Below, in pieces: positions 1 through 8,525 of a stretch of 36,727 bases of DNA (its first letter is position 1; every line of letters starts with the position of its first letter). The DNA is from Paludibacter sp. (lineage in GTDB: Bacteria > Bacteroidota > Bacteroidia > Bacteroidales > Paludibacteraceae). The stretch is taken from contig JAAFGX010000038.1 in NCBI GenBank assembly GCA_010365115.1, positions 1-36,727 of the forward strand, read 5' to 3'. Under the pieces are notes generated by a model. That model saw only the letters and a program-made list of their open reading frames with translations, did not search any database and was not told where the DNA came from. Both the position numbers and the translations under genes were made by a program.

Positions 1-78
1 AGGAGTTTGCCATCAGTAACTTAAGTCATATAATAGTGGGAAACCTCTATAAGGTTTTGTAATCATTTATTTCACTTT

Positions 79-124
79 CCCCCAGATGAATCTGAGGGTT
101 ATGCATTGAAAACTCCTACGGAGT
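79..124. repeat. Two small palindromes (REP-like) at left edge
   Basis: Two compact hairpins lie in the first, non-coding 220 bases. One has arms CCCCCAGA and TCTGAGGG around TGAA (about 79-98) with one mismatch. The other is ACTCC-TAC-GGAGT (about 112-124). All three forward frames are closed within about 60 bases and no gene is visible. Short GC-rich palindromes of this type recur elsewhere in the window (5744-5775, 21605-21656), so these may be dispersed palindromic units. That is inference. Confidence 0.4.
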
Positions 125-167
125 AAATATTAGAAAATATTTTACCCACACAAAACGTTATAGAGCC

Positions 168-197
168 AAAAAAGTACACAAATTGTGTACTTTTATT
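168..197. terminator. Hairpin terminator after the fur/perR gene
   Basis: A perfect 12-bp inverted repeat, 170-181 pairing with 183-194 (core AAGTACACAA), sits 27 bases beyond the stop of the minus-strand Fur-family gene. A- and T-runs on its two sides would give a U-tract in either direction. A role as an operator cannot be excluded because it is a near-perfect palindrome. Confidence 0.7.
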
Positions 198-220
198 TAT
201 AGTTATTCTTATTGTTAAAA

Positions 221-637
221 TCAATTTCCTTTACATGAATTACAAATTCCGGAATATGAAATCTCAACAGACTGAATTGTAAATTTATCTGAAACAGGCA
301 ATTGGAATAAAGTAGGACTTACATTAAAAATGTCATGTACTTTTCCACAGCTGTTACATATAAAATGAGCATGTGAAGAAATATCCACGTCGTAACGAGC
401 ATTTTTATCATCAATAACTAATGCCTGAACAGCCCCCTTTTCTACAAATAAATCGAGCGTATTATATACAGTAGTTTTCGACAAAGTAGGCATTGTGGGA
501 TTTAGAGCCAAATAGATTTCATCAATTGTGGGATGTGTTCTATTATTCATTAGATATTCCATTACTGCAGTGCGTTGCACCGATGGTTTAATAGAAAATT
601 TAAGCAAATAATGATGCGTTTGAAGAGTTGGGTTCAT
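221..637 (-). CDS. Fur-family regulator, PerR-like
   Basis: A 138-residue metal-dependent repressor of the Fur/PerR family. The N-terminal winged helix includes TTVYNTLDLF (about residues 54-63), the usual recognition region. The dimerisation half carries a metal-ligand cluster SHAHF, then CNSCGKVHDI and a C-terminal CNSC, giving two CxxC pairs for a structural zinc. The HxH, D and H pattern resembles PerR (peroxide sensing by Fe-catalysed histidine oxidation) more than iron-sensing Fur. A rubrerythrin gene lies about 6 kb away, a common PerR target in this phylum, but no PerR box was seen in front of it. A TATCTTTG -7 element at 670-677 and a hairpin terminator at 170-194 suggest a single-gene unit. 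PerR versus Fur is inference from the motifs. Confidence 0.88.
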   Translation of the reverse strand: MNPTLQTHHYLLKFSIKPSVQRTAVMEYLMNNRTHPTIDEIYLALNPTMPTLSKTTVYNTLDLFVEKGAVQALVIDDKNARYDVDISSHAHFICNSCGKVHDIFNVSPTLFQLPVSDKFTIQSVEISYSGICNSCKGN

Positions 638-669
638 AATTTTAGATTGCTAGGTTATCAAATATAATA

Positions 670-677
670 CAAAGATA
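670..677 (-). promoter_or_regulatory. -7 element of the fur/perR gene
   Basis: TATCTTTG on the minus strand matches the Bacteroidota TAnnTTTG element and lies 33 bases before the start codon. No convincing TTG was seen at the usual upstream spacing. Confidence 0.55.
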
Positions 678-828
678 ATAAATACATTATAAATGTCTTA
701 TAATTATTACAAAACTTTAATAATTACGACATTTTATAGATTCCAAAAGAGTACAAGTCAATATTTAAAAAATATACTCTTCAAATTTTTACTAATGACA
801 ATTCTACAGATATTACAAAACTTAATAC

Positions 829-860
829 AAAAAAAGCTGCAATATTGTTCTATTGCAGCT
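829..860 (-). terminator. Terminator of mdh
   Basis: On the minus strand a 10-bp stem (AGCTGCAATA pairing with TATTGCAGCT, loop of six) is followed by a T-run. It begins 27 bases after the mdh stop codon. Confidence 0.85.
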
Positions 861-887
861 CATCTTTTAACATAATTATTTTCTGAA

Positions 888-1829
888 TTACAAAACGTTG
901 ATTTCTTTCAACACATCGTTTGTAGCACGAACAGCAGCTGCACTTTTTTCGAACAATGCTTTTTCTTCTGCATTCAATTTATAATCGATAATTTCTTCAA
1001 TACCGTTTTTACCGATAATTACCGGAACACCAATACAAATATCGTTTTGACCGTATTCGCCTTCCAACGACACACAACAAGGGATAATTTTCTTTTGGTC
1101 ATGAATAATCGATTCAACAAGGTAAGCTGCTGCAGCACCCGGAGCATACCAAGCAGAAGTTCCTAATAAGCCTGTTAATGTTGCACCACCAACCATTGTA
1201 TCAGCTACAACTTTTGCCAAAGTTTCTTTGTCAAGTACATCAGCAACAGGACGACCTTTGTAAGAAGCAAAACGAGTCAATGGAATCATTGTTGTGTCCC
1301 CGTGTCCGCCAATAACCATTCCTTCCACTTCATTTGGGTTAGCATTCAATGCTTTACTTAAATAACATTTGAAACGTGAGCTATCCAACGCTCCGCCCAT
1401 ACCAATTATTTTGTTTTTTGGAAGTCCTGTAGCTTTCAATGCCAAATAAGTCATTGTGTCCATTGGGTTACTTACCACAACAATAATTGCATTTGGAGAA
1501 AATTTCAAAACATTCTCAACAACACTTTTTACGATACCAGCATTTACACCAATCAACTCTTCTCGAGTCATTCCTGGTTTACGAGGAATTCCTGAAGTAA
1601 TGACTACAACATCAGAATCTGCTGTTTGAGCATAATCACTAGTACAACCAACAATTTTAGAATCGAATCCTAATAACGAGGCTGTTTGAGTCATATCCAA
1701 GGCTTTACCTTCCGACACGCCTTCTTTCACGTCAAGCATCACAATATGATCAGCTACTTCGTTAAATACTAATACATTAGCACATGTTGCACCAACATTT
1801 CCGGCACCAACTACGGTTACTTTTGACAT
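888..1829 (-). CDS. mdh: Malate dehydrogenase (NAD)
   Basis: A 313-residue LDH/MDH-superfamily enzyme that interconverts malate and oxaloacetate. The N-terminal Rossmann motif GAGNVGATCA begins about residue 7. The substrate loop IPRKPGMTREEL carries the two arginines, VSNPMDTMTY follows, and GGHGDTTMIPL carries the catalytic histidine. The length fits the short LDH-like MDH class. The open frame runs upstream to 1898, but the ATG at 1829 (MSKVTVVGAG) is chosen because the family starts there and because a TATCTTTG -7 element at 1876-1883 falls inside the longer version. The gene has its own hairpin terminator. It is divergent from pgk, and the roughly 290 bases between them carry promoters for both. 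Confidence 0.95.
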   Translation of the reverse strand: MSKVTVVGAGNVGATCANVLVFNEVADHIVMLDVKEGVSEGKALDMTQTASLLGFDSKIVGCTSDYAQTADSDVVVITSGIPRKPGMTREELIGVNAGIVKSVVENVLKFSPNAIIVVVSNPMDTMTYLALKATGLPKNKIIGMGGALDSSRFKCYLSKALNANPNEVEGMVIGGHGDTTMIPLTRFASYKGRPVADVLDKETLAKVVADTMVGGATLTGLLGTSAWYAPGAAAAYLVESIIHDQKKIIPCCVSLEGEYGQNDICIGVPVIIGKNGIEEIIDYKLNAEEKALFEKSAAAVRATNDVLKEINVL

Positions 1830-1875
1830 AATTAATTTATTTTTTAAGTTTATATTTCTCTTTATGTAAACGCTG

Positions 1876-1883
1876 CAAAGATA
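1876..1883 (-). promoter_or_regulatory. -7 element of mdh (decides the start)
   Basis: TATCTTTG on the minus strand lies 46 bases upstream of the ATG at 1829. Transcription from here would begin after the longer possible start at 1898, so it excludes that start. Confidence 0.65.
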
Positions 1884-1994
1884 CAAATATAAATTCATTA
1901 AAGAAAAATTTCTTTATTATTTAATAAATATAAAAACAGGTTGATATTCGAAAAGAGATTGTAACTTTTCACTCCGATTATATAACTTTTTTTG

Positions 1995-2002
1995 TACCTT
2001 TG
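1995..2002 (+). promoter_or_regulatory. -7 element of pgk
   Basis: TACCTTTG matches TAnnTTTG and gives a leader of roughly 110 bases before pgk. The leader contains CTGATTTATTTATCAG (2057-2072), a small dyad of unknown meaning. No clear -33 TTG was found. Confidence 0.55.
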
Positions 2003-2120
2003 CGTTCGAATTGTAACTGATAAAAAATAGTGAAAAACAGGTTTATCCTTTACTTACTGATTTATTTATCAGAATGAAATAAAATTCAATAAAAAAAATA
2101 AACATTTAATATATAACAGT

Positions 2121-3380
2121 ATGCAAACTATTGACAAATTTAATTTTGCGGGTAAAAAAGCATTCGTTCGGGTTGATTTTAATGTTCCATTGAACGAAAA
2201 TTCTGAAATCACAGATGACAATCGTATCCGTGCAGCTCTCCCTACTTTGAAAAAGATTTTGGCCGACGGCGGAAGTGTAATCATTGCTTCGCACATGGGT
2301 CGACCAAAAACAAATCCTGACATGAAGTATTCGTTAAAATCAATTTTAGCACATGTTTCTGAATTATTGGAAGTTGATGTTAAATTCGCACCAGATTGCG
2401 TTGGTGAAGAGGCCACTAAAATGGCATCCGAATTAAAAGCAGGAGAAGCAATGATGCTAGAAAATCTTCGATTTTATGCCGAAGAAGAAGGAAAGCCACG
2501 TGGAGAATTTGCTAATGACGAAGAAAAAGATGCAGCAAAAAAAGTACTCAAAGAAAGTCAAAAAGCATTTACAGCAAAGCTAGCTTCTTTTGCAGATTGC
2601 TATGTAAATGATGCTTTTGGAACAGCACACCGTGCTCACGCATCCACTGCATTAATTGCAAAATATTTTGACGAAAACAACAAAATGTTTGGTTATTTGA
2701 TGGAAAAAGAAGTGACAGCCGTTCAGAAAATTATGACCGATACAGCTCGTCCATTCACTGCTATTATGGGTGGATCAAAAGTTTCTTCGAAATTTGAAAT
2801 TATTGAAAATCTACTTACCAAAGTTGACAATCTGATTATTGCAGGTGGAATGACTTATACTTTTGCAAAAGCATTGGGCGGTAACGTGGGCGAATCAATT
2901 TGCGAAATCGACAAACTAGACATGGCGCTAGAACTATTGGAAAAAGCAAAAGCAAACAATGTAAAAATGGTATTGGCTGTTGATGCAAAAATTGCAGATG
3001 CTTTCAGCAATGATGCGAACACTAAATTTGTAAAAGTAGGTGCAATTCCTGACGGTTGGGAAGGTTTGGATATTGGTCCGGAAACTGAAAAGATATTTGC
3101 TGAAGTGATTAAGGCCTCAAAAACAATTTTGTGGAATGGGCCAACAGGAGTTTTCGAATTTGAGAACTTTACTCATGGTTCACGTTCAGTAGGTGAAGCT
3201 ATTGTTGAAGCTACCAAAAATGGTGCTTTCTCACTTGTTGGCGGAGGCGACTCTGTGGCTTGTGTGAATAAATTCGGATTGGCCGATGGTGTTTCTTATG
3301 TTTCTACTGGTGGCGGAGCATTACTGGAAGCCATAGAAGGACGTGTTTTACCAGGAATTGAAGCGATTCGCGGGTTCTAA
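2121..3380 (+). CDS. pgk: Phosphoglycerate kinase
   Basis: A 419-residue glycolytic enzyme that transfers phosphate between 1,3-bisphosphoglycerate and ADP. The N-terminal substrate-binding half shows VRVDFNVPL (about residues 16-24), ASHMGRPK, a LENLRFY segment and the [13 protein letters not shown] block. The C-terminal nucleotide half shows [18 protein letters not shown] and the glycine-rich VGGGDSVA and STGGGA motifs. Length and ends match the family. The start ATG lies about 120 bases after a TACCTTTG promoter element. A strong hairpin terminator follows the stop and also serves the convergent ABC-F gene. Confidence 0.98.
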   Translation: MQTIDKFNFAGKKAFVRVDFNVPLNENSEITDDNRIRAALPTLKKILADGGSVIIASHMGRPKTNPDMKYSLKSILAHVSELLEVDVKFAPDCVGEEATKMASELKAGEAMMLENLRFYAEEEGKPRGEFANDEEKDAAKKVLKESQKAFTAKLASFADCYVNDAFGTAHRAHASTALIAKYFDENNKMFGYLMEKEVTAVQKIMTDTARPFTAIMGGSKVSSKFEIIENLLTKVDNLIIAGGMTYTFAKALGGNVGESICEIDKLDMALELLEKAKANNVKMVLAVDAKIADAFSNDANTKFVKVGAIPDGWEGLDIGPETEKIFAEVIKASKTILWNGPTGVFEFENFTHGSRSVGEAIVEATKNGAFSLVGGGDSVACVNKFGLADGVSYVSTGGGALLEAIEGRVLPGIEAIRGF

Positions 3381-3400
3381 TAAATTCCAAAATAAAATTG

Positions 3401-3435
3401 AAAAGTGCCATTTGATAAATTCAAATGGCACTTTT
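3401..3435. terminator. Bidirectional terminator between pgk and the ABC-F gene
   Basis: A perfect 15-bp stem (3401-3415 with 3421-3435, five-base loop) is flanked by A- and T-runs. It lies between the convergent stops of pgk (3380) and the ABC-F gene (3485). Confidence 0.9.
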
Positions 3436-3484
3436 TGTTTGCTTTCAATTTCAACTCGATTTAAAACTTCGAAATCGAATTTAT

Positions 3485-5386
3485 TCAAATCTCACTCAAT
3501 TCCAACCATCGCATTGTTTTTTCATCAATTAAATCAATGACATCAGCATGTCGTTGGGACACTTTCACTATTTCGGCACTCGACAAATCGCCTGAGGCAA
3601 GCTGACTCTCTAAGTTCGATTTTTCGGCTTCCAGTTCAGGAATTTCTTTCTCCAAAGCATCAAATTCCTGTTTTTCTTTAAAACTTAACTTTTTTCGCTC
3701 CTGATTTTGCTGACTTGGCTCTTGAATCTTGACTTTTGGCTCTTGGCTCTTTGATTTTTGTTCTTTGTTTTTTTCCTTTTTCTTATCTTCCCGTTCTTGT
3801 TCTTCTATTAATTCATTCCATTCACGGTAGTCGGTATAATTTCCGGGGAAATCCTTTAATTCTGCTTCACCTTTGAAAACCATTAAATGATCCACCACTT
3901 TATCCATAAAATAGCGGTCGTGACTCACCACAATAACACAACCTTTGAATGATTGCAAATATTCTTCCAGAATATTTAAGGTCATAATATCCAAATCATT
4001 GGTTGGTTCATCCAATACTAAAAAGTTAGGATTTTTCATCAAAACAGTACAAAGGTGCAGTCGACGTTTTTCGCCACCGCTGAGCTTATACACATAGTTT
4101 TGTTGTGTTTCGGGAGTAAACAGAAAATGTTGGAGAAATTGCGAAGCTGACATTTTTTTGCCATTGCCCAGGTTCACTTCTTCCGCAATATCCTGAATAA
4201 TATCAATCACTTTCATTTGCTCGTCAAAAGCCAACCCATCCTGACTGTAATAACCGAACACCACCGTTTCGCCAATGTCAAAGGAACCACTATCCGGTTT
4301 TACTTCGCCCAAAAGCATCTTCAAAAAAGTTGATTTTCCCGTTCCGTTTTTTCCCACAATACCCATTTTTTCGTAGCGGGCAAAGTTGTAATAAAAATTG
4401 TCAAGAATTATTAAATCTCCGTAAGCTTTAGAGATATATTTTGCTTCGAAAATTTTCGAGCCTAAATAGCTGGCTTTTACATCCAATTGAACCGAATCAT
4501 TGTTTCGACGCTCTTTGGCACGTGTTTCAATATCCGAGAAGCGTTCAGTGCGTGATTTCGATTTATGCGTCCGCGCTTTTGGCTGACGGCGCATCCAGTC
4601 CAGTTCTTTGCGGTACAAATTTATAGTGCGTTCGCTCTCGGAATTGAATGATTCAATACGTTCCTGGCGTTTTTCGAGATAATAACTATAATTTCCATTG
4701 TATTGAAACAAAGCCTGATGATCAATCTCCAAAATGTTAGTACACACCCTATCGAGAAAATACCGGTCGTGTGTCACCATCAATAAAGCCATGCTGGATC
4801 GTTTCAGAAAATCTTCAAGCCATTCCACCATTTCCAGATCGAGGTGATTGGTAGGTTCATCCAAAATCAATAAATCAGGTTCACCAATCAATACATTGGC
4901 GAGTGCAACACGCTTCAATTGTCCGCCCGAAAGTTCACCAATAAGTTGTTCCAGGTTGGTAATCTTGAGTTTACCCAAAATCTGAGTGATGCGCAATTCA
5001 TAATCCCAGGCTTTTAGCAAATCCATATTGGCGAGAATATCATCTAGTTGGGAATGATCAGACGACAACATGCAATGTTCATATTTAGCAATAGTTCGCA
5101 CCACTTCGCTATCCGTTTGCAAACAAGCATCCAATACCGAAAGTTCTTTCGGAAAATCCGGATCCTGATCCAAATAAGCAATTCTCAAATCCCTTTTAAA
5201 CGAAATGGTACCACTTTCATAATCTTCAATACCTGCAAGAATATTAAGTAAAGTGGTTTTTCCGGTTCCGTTTTTGGCGATTAACGCCATCCGTTGATTG
5301 TCGGCAATGCCGAAAGATATATTTTCGAAAAGCAGATTATCGCCAAACGATTTGGTGAGATTTTCTACTTGAAGGTAACTGATCAT
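3485..5386 (-). CDS. ABC-F family ATPase, Uup-like
   Basis: A 633-residue soluble protein with two ABC ATPase domains and no membrane segments, so an ABC-F ribosome-associated factor and not a transporter. The first ATPase has Walker A NGTGKTTLL (about 38-46), signature LSGGQLKRV (about 152) and ILDEPTNHLDL. The second has NGTGKSTFL (about 345), LSGGEKRRL (about 440) and VLDEPTNDLDI. The charged interdomain linker (about 240-300) is the P-site tRNA-interaction motif region of the family. A lysine/glutamate/glutamine-rich stretch (about 535-580) leads into a predicted coiled coil up to the end, the layout of Uup, which acts in ribosome function and DNA-transposon stability. The DNA for the charged stretch is made of near-repeats of a CTTGGCTCTTGA-like unit (about 3710-3765). 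Expressed alone from a promoter at 5426-5455. Confidence 0.93.
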   Translation of the reverse strand: MISYLQVENLTKSFGDNLLFENISFGIADNQRMALIAKNGTGKTTLLNILAGIEDYESGTISFKRDLRIAYLDQDPDFPKELSVLDACLQTDSEVVRTIAKYEHCMLSSDHSQLDDILANMDLLKAWDYELRITQILGKLKITNLEQLIGELSGGQLKRVALANVLIGEPDLLILDEPTNHLDLEMVEWLEDFLKRSSMALLMVTHDRYFLDRVCTNILEIDHQALFQYNGNYSYYLEKRQERIESFNSESERTINLYRKELDWMRRQPKARTHKSKSRTERFSDIETRAKERRNNDSVQLDVKASYLGSKIFEAKYISKAYGDLIILDNFYYNFARYEKMGIVGKNGTGKSTFLKMLLGEVKPDSGSFDIGETVVFGYYSQDGLAFDEQMKVIDIIQDIAEEVNLGNGKKMSASQFLQHFLFTPETQQNYVYKLSGGEKRRLHLCTVLMKNPNFLVLDEPTNDLDIMTLNILEEYLQSFKGCVIVVSHDRYFMDKVVDHLMVFKGEAELKDFPGNYTDYREWNELIEEQEREDKKKEKNKEQKSKSQEPKVKIQEPSQQNQERKKLSFKEKQEFDALEKEIPELEAEKSNLESQLASGDLSSAEIVKVSQRHADVIDLIDEKTMRWLELSEI

Positions 5387-5425
5387 ATTTTAGGGGGTAA
5401 TTTATAGTCTATGATTTTGAGTTTG

Positions 5426-5455
5426 CAAAGATAAGGATTTTAAAGGATGAATCAA
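5426..5455 (-). promoter_or_regulatory. Promoter of the ABC-F gene
   Basis: On the minus strand TTG (5453-5455) is followed by 19 bases and then TATCTTTG (5426-5433), the spacing of the Bacteroidota -33/-7 promoter. It lies 40 bases upstream of the ATG. Confidence 0.65.
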
Positions 5456-5489
5456 TTTTCAAAACAAATAGAAATAATTCAATGTTTTG

Positions 5490-5520
5490 TTGGTGTGTTA
5501 AAGAAAAATATGTAACTTTG
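5490..5520 (+). promoter_or_regulatory. Promoter of the KilA-N gene
   Basis: TTGG at about 5489-5492, 20 bases, then TAACTTTG (5513-5520), followed by a short leader to the ATG at 5559. The intact promoter suggests that the interrupted gene is still transcribed. Confidence 0.6.
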
Positions 5521-5558
5521 GAATCCAAATTAATGACTCATTCAAGCTATCGGGTAGT

Positions 5559-6371
5559 ATGGCAAAAATATCAGTAAAAGATACAGAAGTAACCGTTATT
5601 CAAATAGAAAATGAAGACTTTATTTCATTGACGGATATTGCCAAGTTTAAAACTTCAGATACGAATGCAGTTATTGGAAATTGGATGCGTAAAAGAAATA
5701 CAATTGAATATTTGGGGATTTAGGAAAGTTTATATAATTAGAATTTTAAACCCCTCGAATTCGAGGGGTTTAAAAAAGAATCTGGTTTAAATGCTTTTGT
5801 TCTGTCTCCTCAAAAATGGATTCAATCTATGAATGCAATTGGAATTATTTCGAAGTCAGGTAGATACGGTGGAACTTTTGCCCATAAAGATATTGCATTT
5901 AAGTTTGCAAGTTGGATTTCCGTAGAATTTGAACTGTATATTATCAAAGAGTTTCAACGTCTTAAAGAACAAGAACAAGAACAAATCCAACTAGGTTGGT
6001 CAGCAAAACGGGAACTAGCGAAAATAAACTATCGTATTCACACAGATGCAATACAAAAATACCTAATCCCAACAGAATTAACGCAACCACAAGTCTCTAT
6101 ATTATATGCTAACGAAGCTGATGTTCTGAATATGGCTTTATTTGGCATTACAGCAAAACAATGGCGTGAAACTAATCCCGACTTAAAGGGCAATATCCGC
6201 GATTATGCAACAATTAACGAATTGATTTGCTTGTCTAATTTGGAAAATATAAATGCTTACCTTATCAATGAGGGGTTCGCTCAAAATGAAAGATTATTAA
6301 AACTGAATCAGTCAGCCATACAACAAATGAAGGTCTTACAAGAAGTTCAAAATCGAAAAATACTCAAATAA
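5559..6371 (+). pseudogene. KilA-N domain protein interrupted by two in-frame TAG codons
   Basis: One continuous frame of 271 codons from ATG 5559 to TAA 6371 reads as a KilA-N domain protein, a DNA-binding fold found in phage and bacterial proteins. It is broken by TAG at 5721-5723 (codon 55) and TAG at 5739-5741 (codon 61). The N-terminal part (MAKISVKDTEV...NTIEYLGI) and the long C-terminal part (VLSPQKWIQSMNAIG..., SGRYGGTFAHKDIAF, FELYIIKEFQRLKEQEQ) belong together. From memory of homologues, the first TAG falls where a tryptophan follows LGI, which fits a single TGG to TAG change. No frameshift is present. A start at ATG 5829 could still give a 180-residue C-terminal fragment. A perfect 32-bp palindrome (5744-5775) lies inside the frame. 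Promoter intact. Confidence 0.8.
5744..5775. repeat. Perfect 32-bp palindrome inside the KilA-N frame
   Basis: Positions 5744-5759 are the exact reverse complement of 5760-5775 (core CCCCTCGAATTCGAGGGG), with no loop bases. It sits two bases after the second in-frame TAG and is in frame with residues NFKPLEFEGFKK. With T- and A-rich edges it could act as a hairpin terminator in RNA or as a dispersed palindromic unit. Confidence 0.85.
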
Positions 6372-6412
6372 TTTACGTTTAGAAACTATTCATCAAAAAA
6401 AAAACTACAAAC

Positions 6413-6988
6413 ATGAAAAGTCTTAAAGGAACTGAAACTGAAAAGAATTTACTGAAGTCGTTTGCAGGCGAAAGCCAGGCACGCATGCGGTACACGTATT
6501 TTGCAAAAGTGGCAAAAAAAGAAGGTTTTGAACAAATTTCCGCCATTTTTCTCGAAACTGCAGATCAGGAAAAACAACACGCAAAAAAATTCTTTAGCTA
6601 TCTGGAAGGTGGCATGGTTGAAATTACAGCATCATATCCTGCTGGAATTATCAGTACTACAGCCGAAAACTTGAGAGAAGCTGCCAACGGGGAAAATGAA
6701 GAATGGTCAGACTTATACCCACATTTTGCGGATGTAGCCGAAGCAGAAGGTTTTGCAAATATTGCAGCTACATGGCGTAAAATAGCAGCAGCAGAAGTGC
6801 AACACGAAAAACGCTACCTCAAATTACTGGCACGTGTTGAAGCAGGTACTGTTTTCTCCCGCGAAGAAGAAACAACTTGGCAATGTCGCGAGTGCGGTCA
6901 TGTACATGTAGGCAAAGACGCTCCAAAAGCTTGCCCGACTTGTGCGCATCCGCAAGCGTATTTTGAAGTTGAAAAAACAAATTATTAA
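6413..6988 (+). CDS. rbr: Rubrerythrin
   Basis: A 191-residue non-haem iron peroxidase that reduces hydrogen peroxide in anaerobes and microaerophiles. The N-terminal ferritin-like four-helix domain carries the diiron ligands (ESQARMRYTYF, ETADQEKQHAKKF, then EAEGFANIAATWRKIAAAEVQHEKRY). The C-terminal rubredoxin-like domain carries two Cys pairs, CRECG (about residue 158) and CPTC (about 174), binding one iron. Length is typical. It lies 41 bases after the KilA-N frame. A weak TACGTTTA at 6374 is the only promoter-like element seen close by, so it may also be read from the upstream promoter. A hairpin terminator follows. It suits an anaerobic lifestyle, and the PerR-like regulator at the left edge is a plausible controller (inference). 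Confidence 0.96.
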   Translation: MKSLKGTETEKNLLKSFAGESQARMRYTYFAKVAKKEGFEQISAIFLETADQEKQHAKKFFSYLEGGMVEITASYPAGIISTTAENLREAANGENEEWSDLYPHFADVAEAEGFANIAATWRKIAAAEVQHEKRYLKLLARVEAGTVFSREEETTWQCRECGHVHVGKDAPKACPTCAHPQAYFEVEKTNY

Positions 6989-7012
6989 TTTCTAGATAAT
7001 TCATCACATCAC

Positions 7013-7050
7013 AACAACCGTTGTTCATTGAGTTGAACAGCGGTTGTTTT
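7013..7050 (+). terminator. Terminator of rubrerythrin gene
   Basis: An AACAACCG / CGGTTGTT stem is extended by GTTCA / TGAAC around a short loop and followed by TTTTG. It begins 25 bases after the stop. The mnmD promoter overlaps its right arm. Confidence 0.85.
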
Positions 7051-7074
7051 GTTTCACGCTTTTCAGTACCTTTG
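7043..7074 (+). promoter_or_regulatory. Promoter of mnmD
   Basis: TTG (7043-7045), a 21-base spacer, then TACCTTTG (7067-7074), 18 bases before the ATG at 7093. Confidence 0.65.
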
Positions 7075-7092
7075 TTTATTTAAAAATTAAGT

Positions 7093-7752
7093 ATGGATTC
7101 TGAATTATTAATGACTTCTGACGGTTCGCACACTTTATATGTTCCCGAAATTGACGAAAATTATCATTCCACGCACGGAGCTATTCTGGAATCACGGCAC
7201 ATTTTTATCGAAGCCGGATTGAAGCAATGTGCCAAATCAGAAATTCATGTGTTGGAAATCGGTTTCGGGACAGGATTAAACGCTTTTTTAGCATTACTGG
7301 AAACTGAAAATGGTGATCAAAAAATACATTTCACAACATTGGAATTATATCCTGTGGAAATTGATAAAGCATTGAAATTGAATTACCCTGAAGAACTTTC
7401 ACCTGAAAATAGGTTGAATTTTGAAAAACTTCACACTTCAGAATGGAATAAGAAAATTCAAATAACTCCTAATTTTACATTAAATAAAATAATAACAGAT
7501 TTTACTTTTTGCAATTTCACTGATACATTCGATGTTGTTTTTTTTGATGCTTTTTCGCCCGAGAAACAACCGGAAATGTGGACGCTAGATCAATTTGAAA
7601 GAATTTTCAAAGTCTGTAATTCCGGTGCCATTTTAACAACATATTGTGCCAAAGGAATGGTTAGACGAGCTATGCAGGAGGCAGGATTTAAAGTTGAACG
7701 ACTGCCTGGCCCAACAGGAAAGCGCGAAATCCTTCGTTGTATGAAAGATTAA
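7093..7752 (+). CDS. mnmD: tRNA mnm5s2U34 methyltransferase MnmD
   Basis: A 219-residue SAM-dependent methyltransferase of the stand-alone MnmD type, corresponding to the methylating half of E. coli MnmC. It performs the last step of 5-methylaminomethyl-2-thiouridine formation at the wobble base of certain tRNAs. The SAM-binding motif is EIGFGTGLNAFLAL (about residues 55-68). VVFFDAFSPEKQPEMW (about 149-164) is the family's active-site block. GPTGKREILR near the C-terminus is also characteristic. There is no FAD domain. mnmA, which makes the 2-thio group of the same nucleoside, lies at 34.6 kb. The PAP2 gene follows directly and is probably co-transcribed. Confidence 0.92.
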   Translation: MDSELLMTSDGSHTLYVPEIDENYHSTHGAILESRHIFIEAGLKQCAKSEIHVLEIGFGTGLNAFLALLETENGDQKIHFTTLELYPVEIDKALKLNYPEELSPENRLNFEKLHTSEWNKKIQITPNFTLNKIITDFTFCNFTDTFDVVFFDAFSPEKQPEMWTLDQFERIFKVCNSGAILTTYCAKGMVRRAMQEAGFKVERLPGPTGKREILRCMKD

Positions 7753-7818
7753 ATGGTTAGTTTTTTTTATTCAATGTTCGGTTTTATTGTTTACCTATTT
7801 AGTTTACTTTTTATAAAT

Positions 7819-8457
7819 ATGAAAAAATATTTTGCATTTTATATTCCTTACATTCTGTTTGTTCTGACTTTGATTTATCTAATTTTGATGAATGAAAAAG
7901 CCGATTTACATCTTTGGCTAACCTCATTCAACACACCAACAAGAGATGTTTTTTTCAAATACTATTCTGAAGTGGGCGGGTCAATTCCATTTATTATTGC
8001 AGGGCTAGCACTTTTTTATCGTTACCGAATTGCCCTTTTTATTCTTGTTTCGCAATTAGCAGCAGGGCTGGTCTCGCGCATTCTGAAAGAAACCTGGAAC
8101 GAGTCGCGCCCTATTCATTATTTCAAAGAGAAATTCCCCGATATTAATTTACATCAAGTGGCTGGAGTGAAACTTCATTCCTTTCATAGTTTTCCATCGG
8201 GGCATACAATTTCTGCCTATGCATTGTTTGTGACTTTGAGTTATTTCACTAAAAATAAAATGCTCCAATTATTATATTTTGTATTGGCTTTATTAGTCGG
8301 ATTTTCGAGAATTTATTTATCTCAACATTTTGCGTTAGATGTGTTGGTTGGTTCGTTAATCGGCGTTTTAGTAACTCTTTTATGCCTACTGTATCTCAAC
8401 AAGTTCCCAATGAAATGGGCAAATGGCTCTTTACGAGATGTTTTTTCAGGAAAATGA
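7819..8457 (+). CDS. PAP2-family membrane phosphatase
   Basis: An integral membrane phosphatase of the type 2 phosphatidic acid phosphatase superfamily, with several hydrophobic segments. All three motifs are present: K-x6-RP (KETWNESRP), SGH (FPSGHT) and SR-x5-H-x3-D (SRIYLSQHFALD). Likely substrates are lipid phosphates or undecaprenyl pyrophosphate; the sequence does not decide which. The frame is open from an ATG at 7753, immediately after the mnmD stop, which would add 22 hydrophobic residues. The ATG at 7819 (MKKYFAFYIPYILF) is preferred because it gives a normal first helix and an A-rich upstream region. It is most likely co-transcribed with mnmD, with no shared function evident. Confidence 0.88.
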   Translation: MKKYFAFYIPYILFVLTLIYLILMNEKADLHLWLTSFNTPTRDVFFKYYSEVGGSIPFIIAGLALFYRYRIALFILVSQLAAGLVSRILKETWNESRPIHYFKEKFPDINLHQVAGVKLHSFHSFPSGHTISAYALFVTLSYFTKNKMLQLLYFVLALLVGFSRIYLSQHFALDVLVGSLIGVLVTLLCLLYLNKFPMKWANGSLRDVFSGK

Positions 8458-8467
8458 GTTCGAAGTG

Positions 8468-8498
8468 TTTGTAGTTATAAATAAAAAAAGTATCTTTG
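8468..8498 (+). promoter_or_regulatory. Promoter of rpsO
   Basis: TTTG (8468-8471), a 19-base spacer, then TATCTTTG (8491-8498). This is one of the best -33/-7 matches in the window. It gives a leader of about 77 bases. Confidence 0.75.
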
Positions 8499-8525
8499 CA
8501 AGCTCAAAATCAAATATGTAGTTTT

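Noticed and set aside
693-875. 60-codon plus-strand frame between fur/perR and mdh
   Set aside because: It overlaps the mdh terminator, has AT-rich random composition and no family resemblance.
1830-1898. N-terminal extension of malate dehydrogenase
   Set aside because: The family starts at MSKVTVVGAG and a -7 element lies inside the extension.
3710-3765. Tandem repeat in the ABC-F gene as a phase-variable tract
   Set aside because: Copies are imperfect and the stretch encodes an ordinary charged linker, so slippage control is unlikely.
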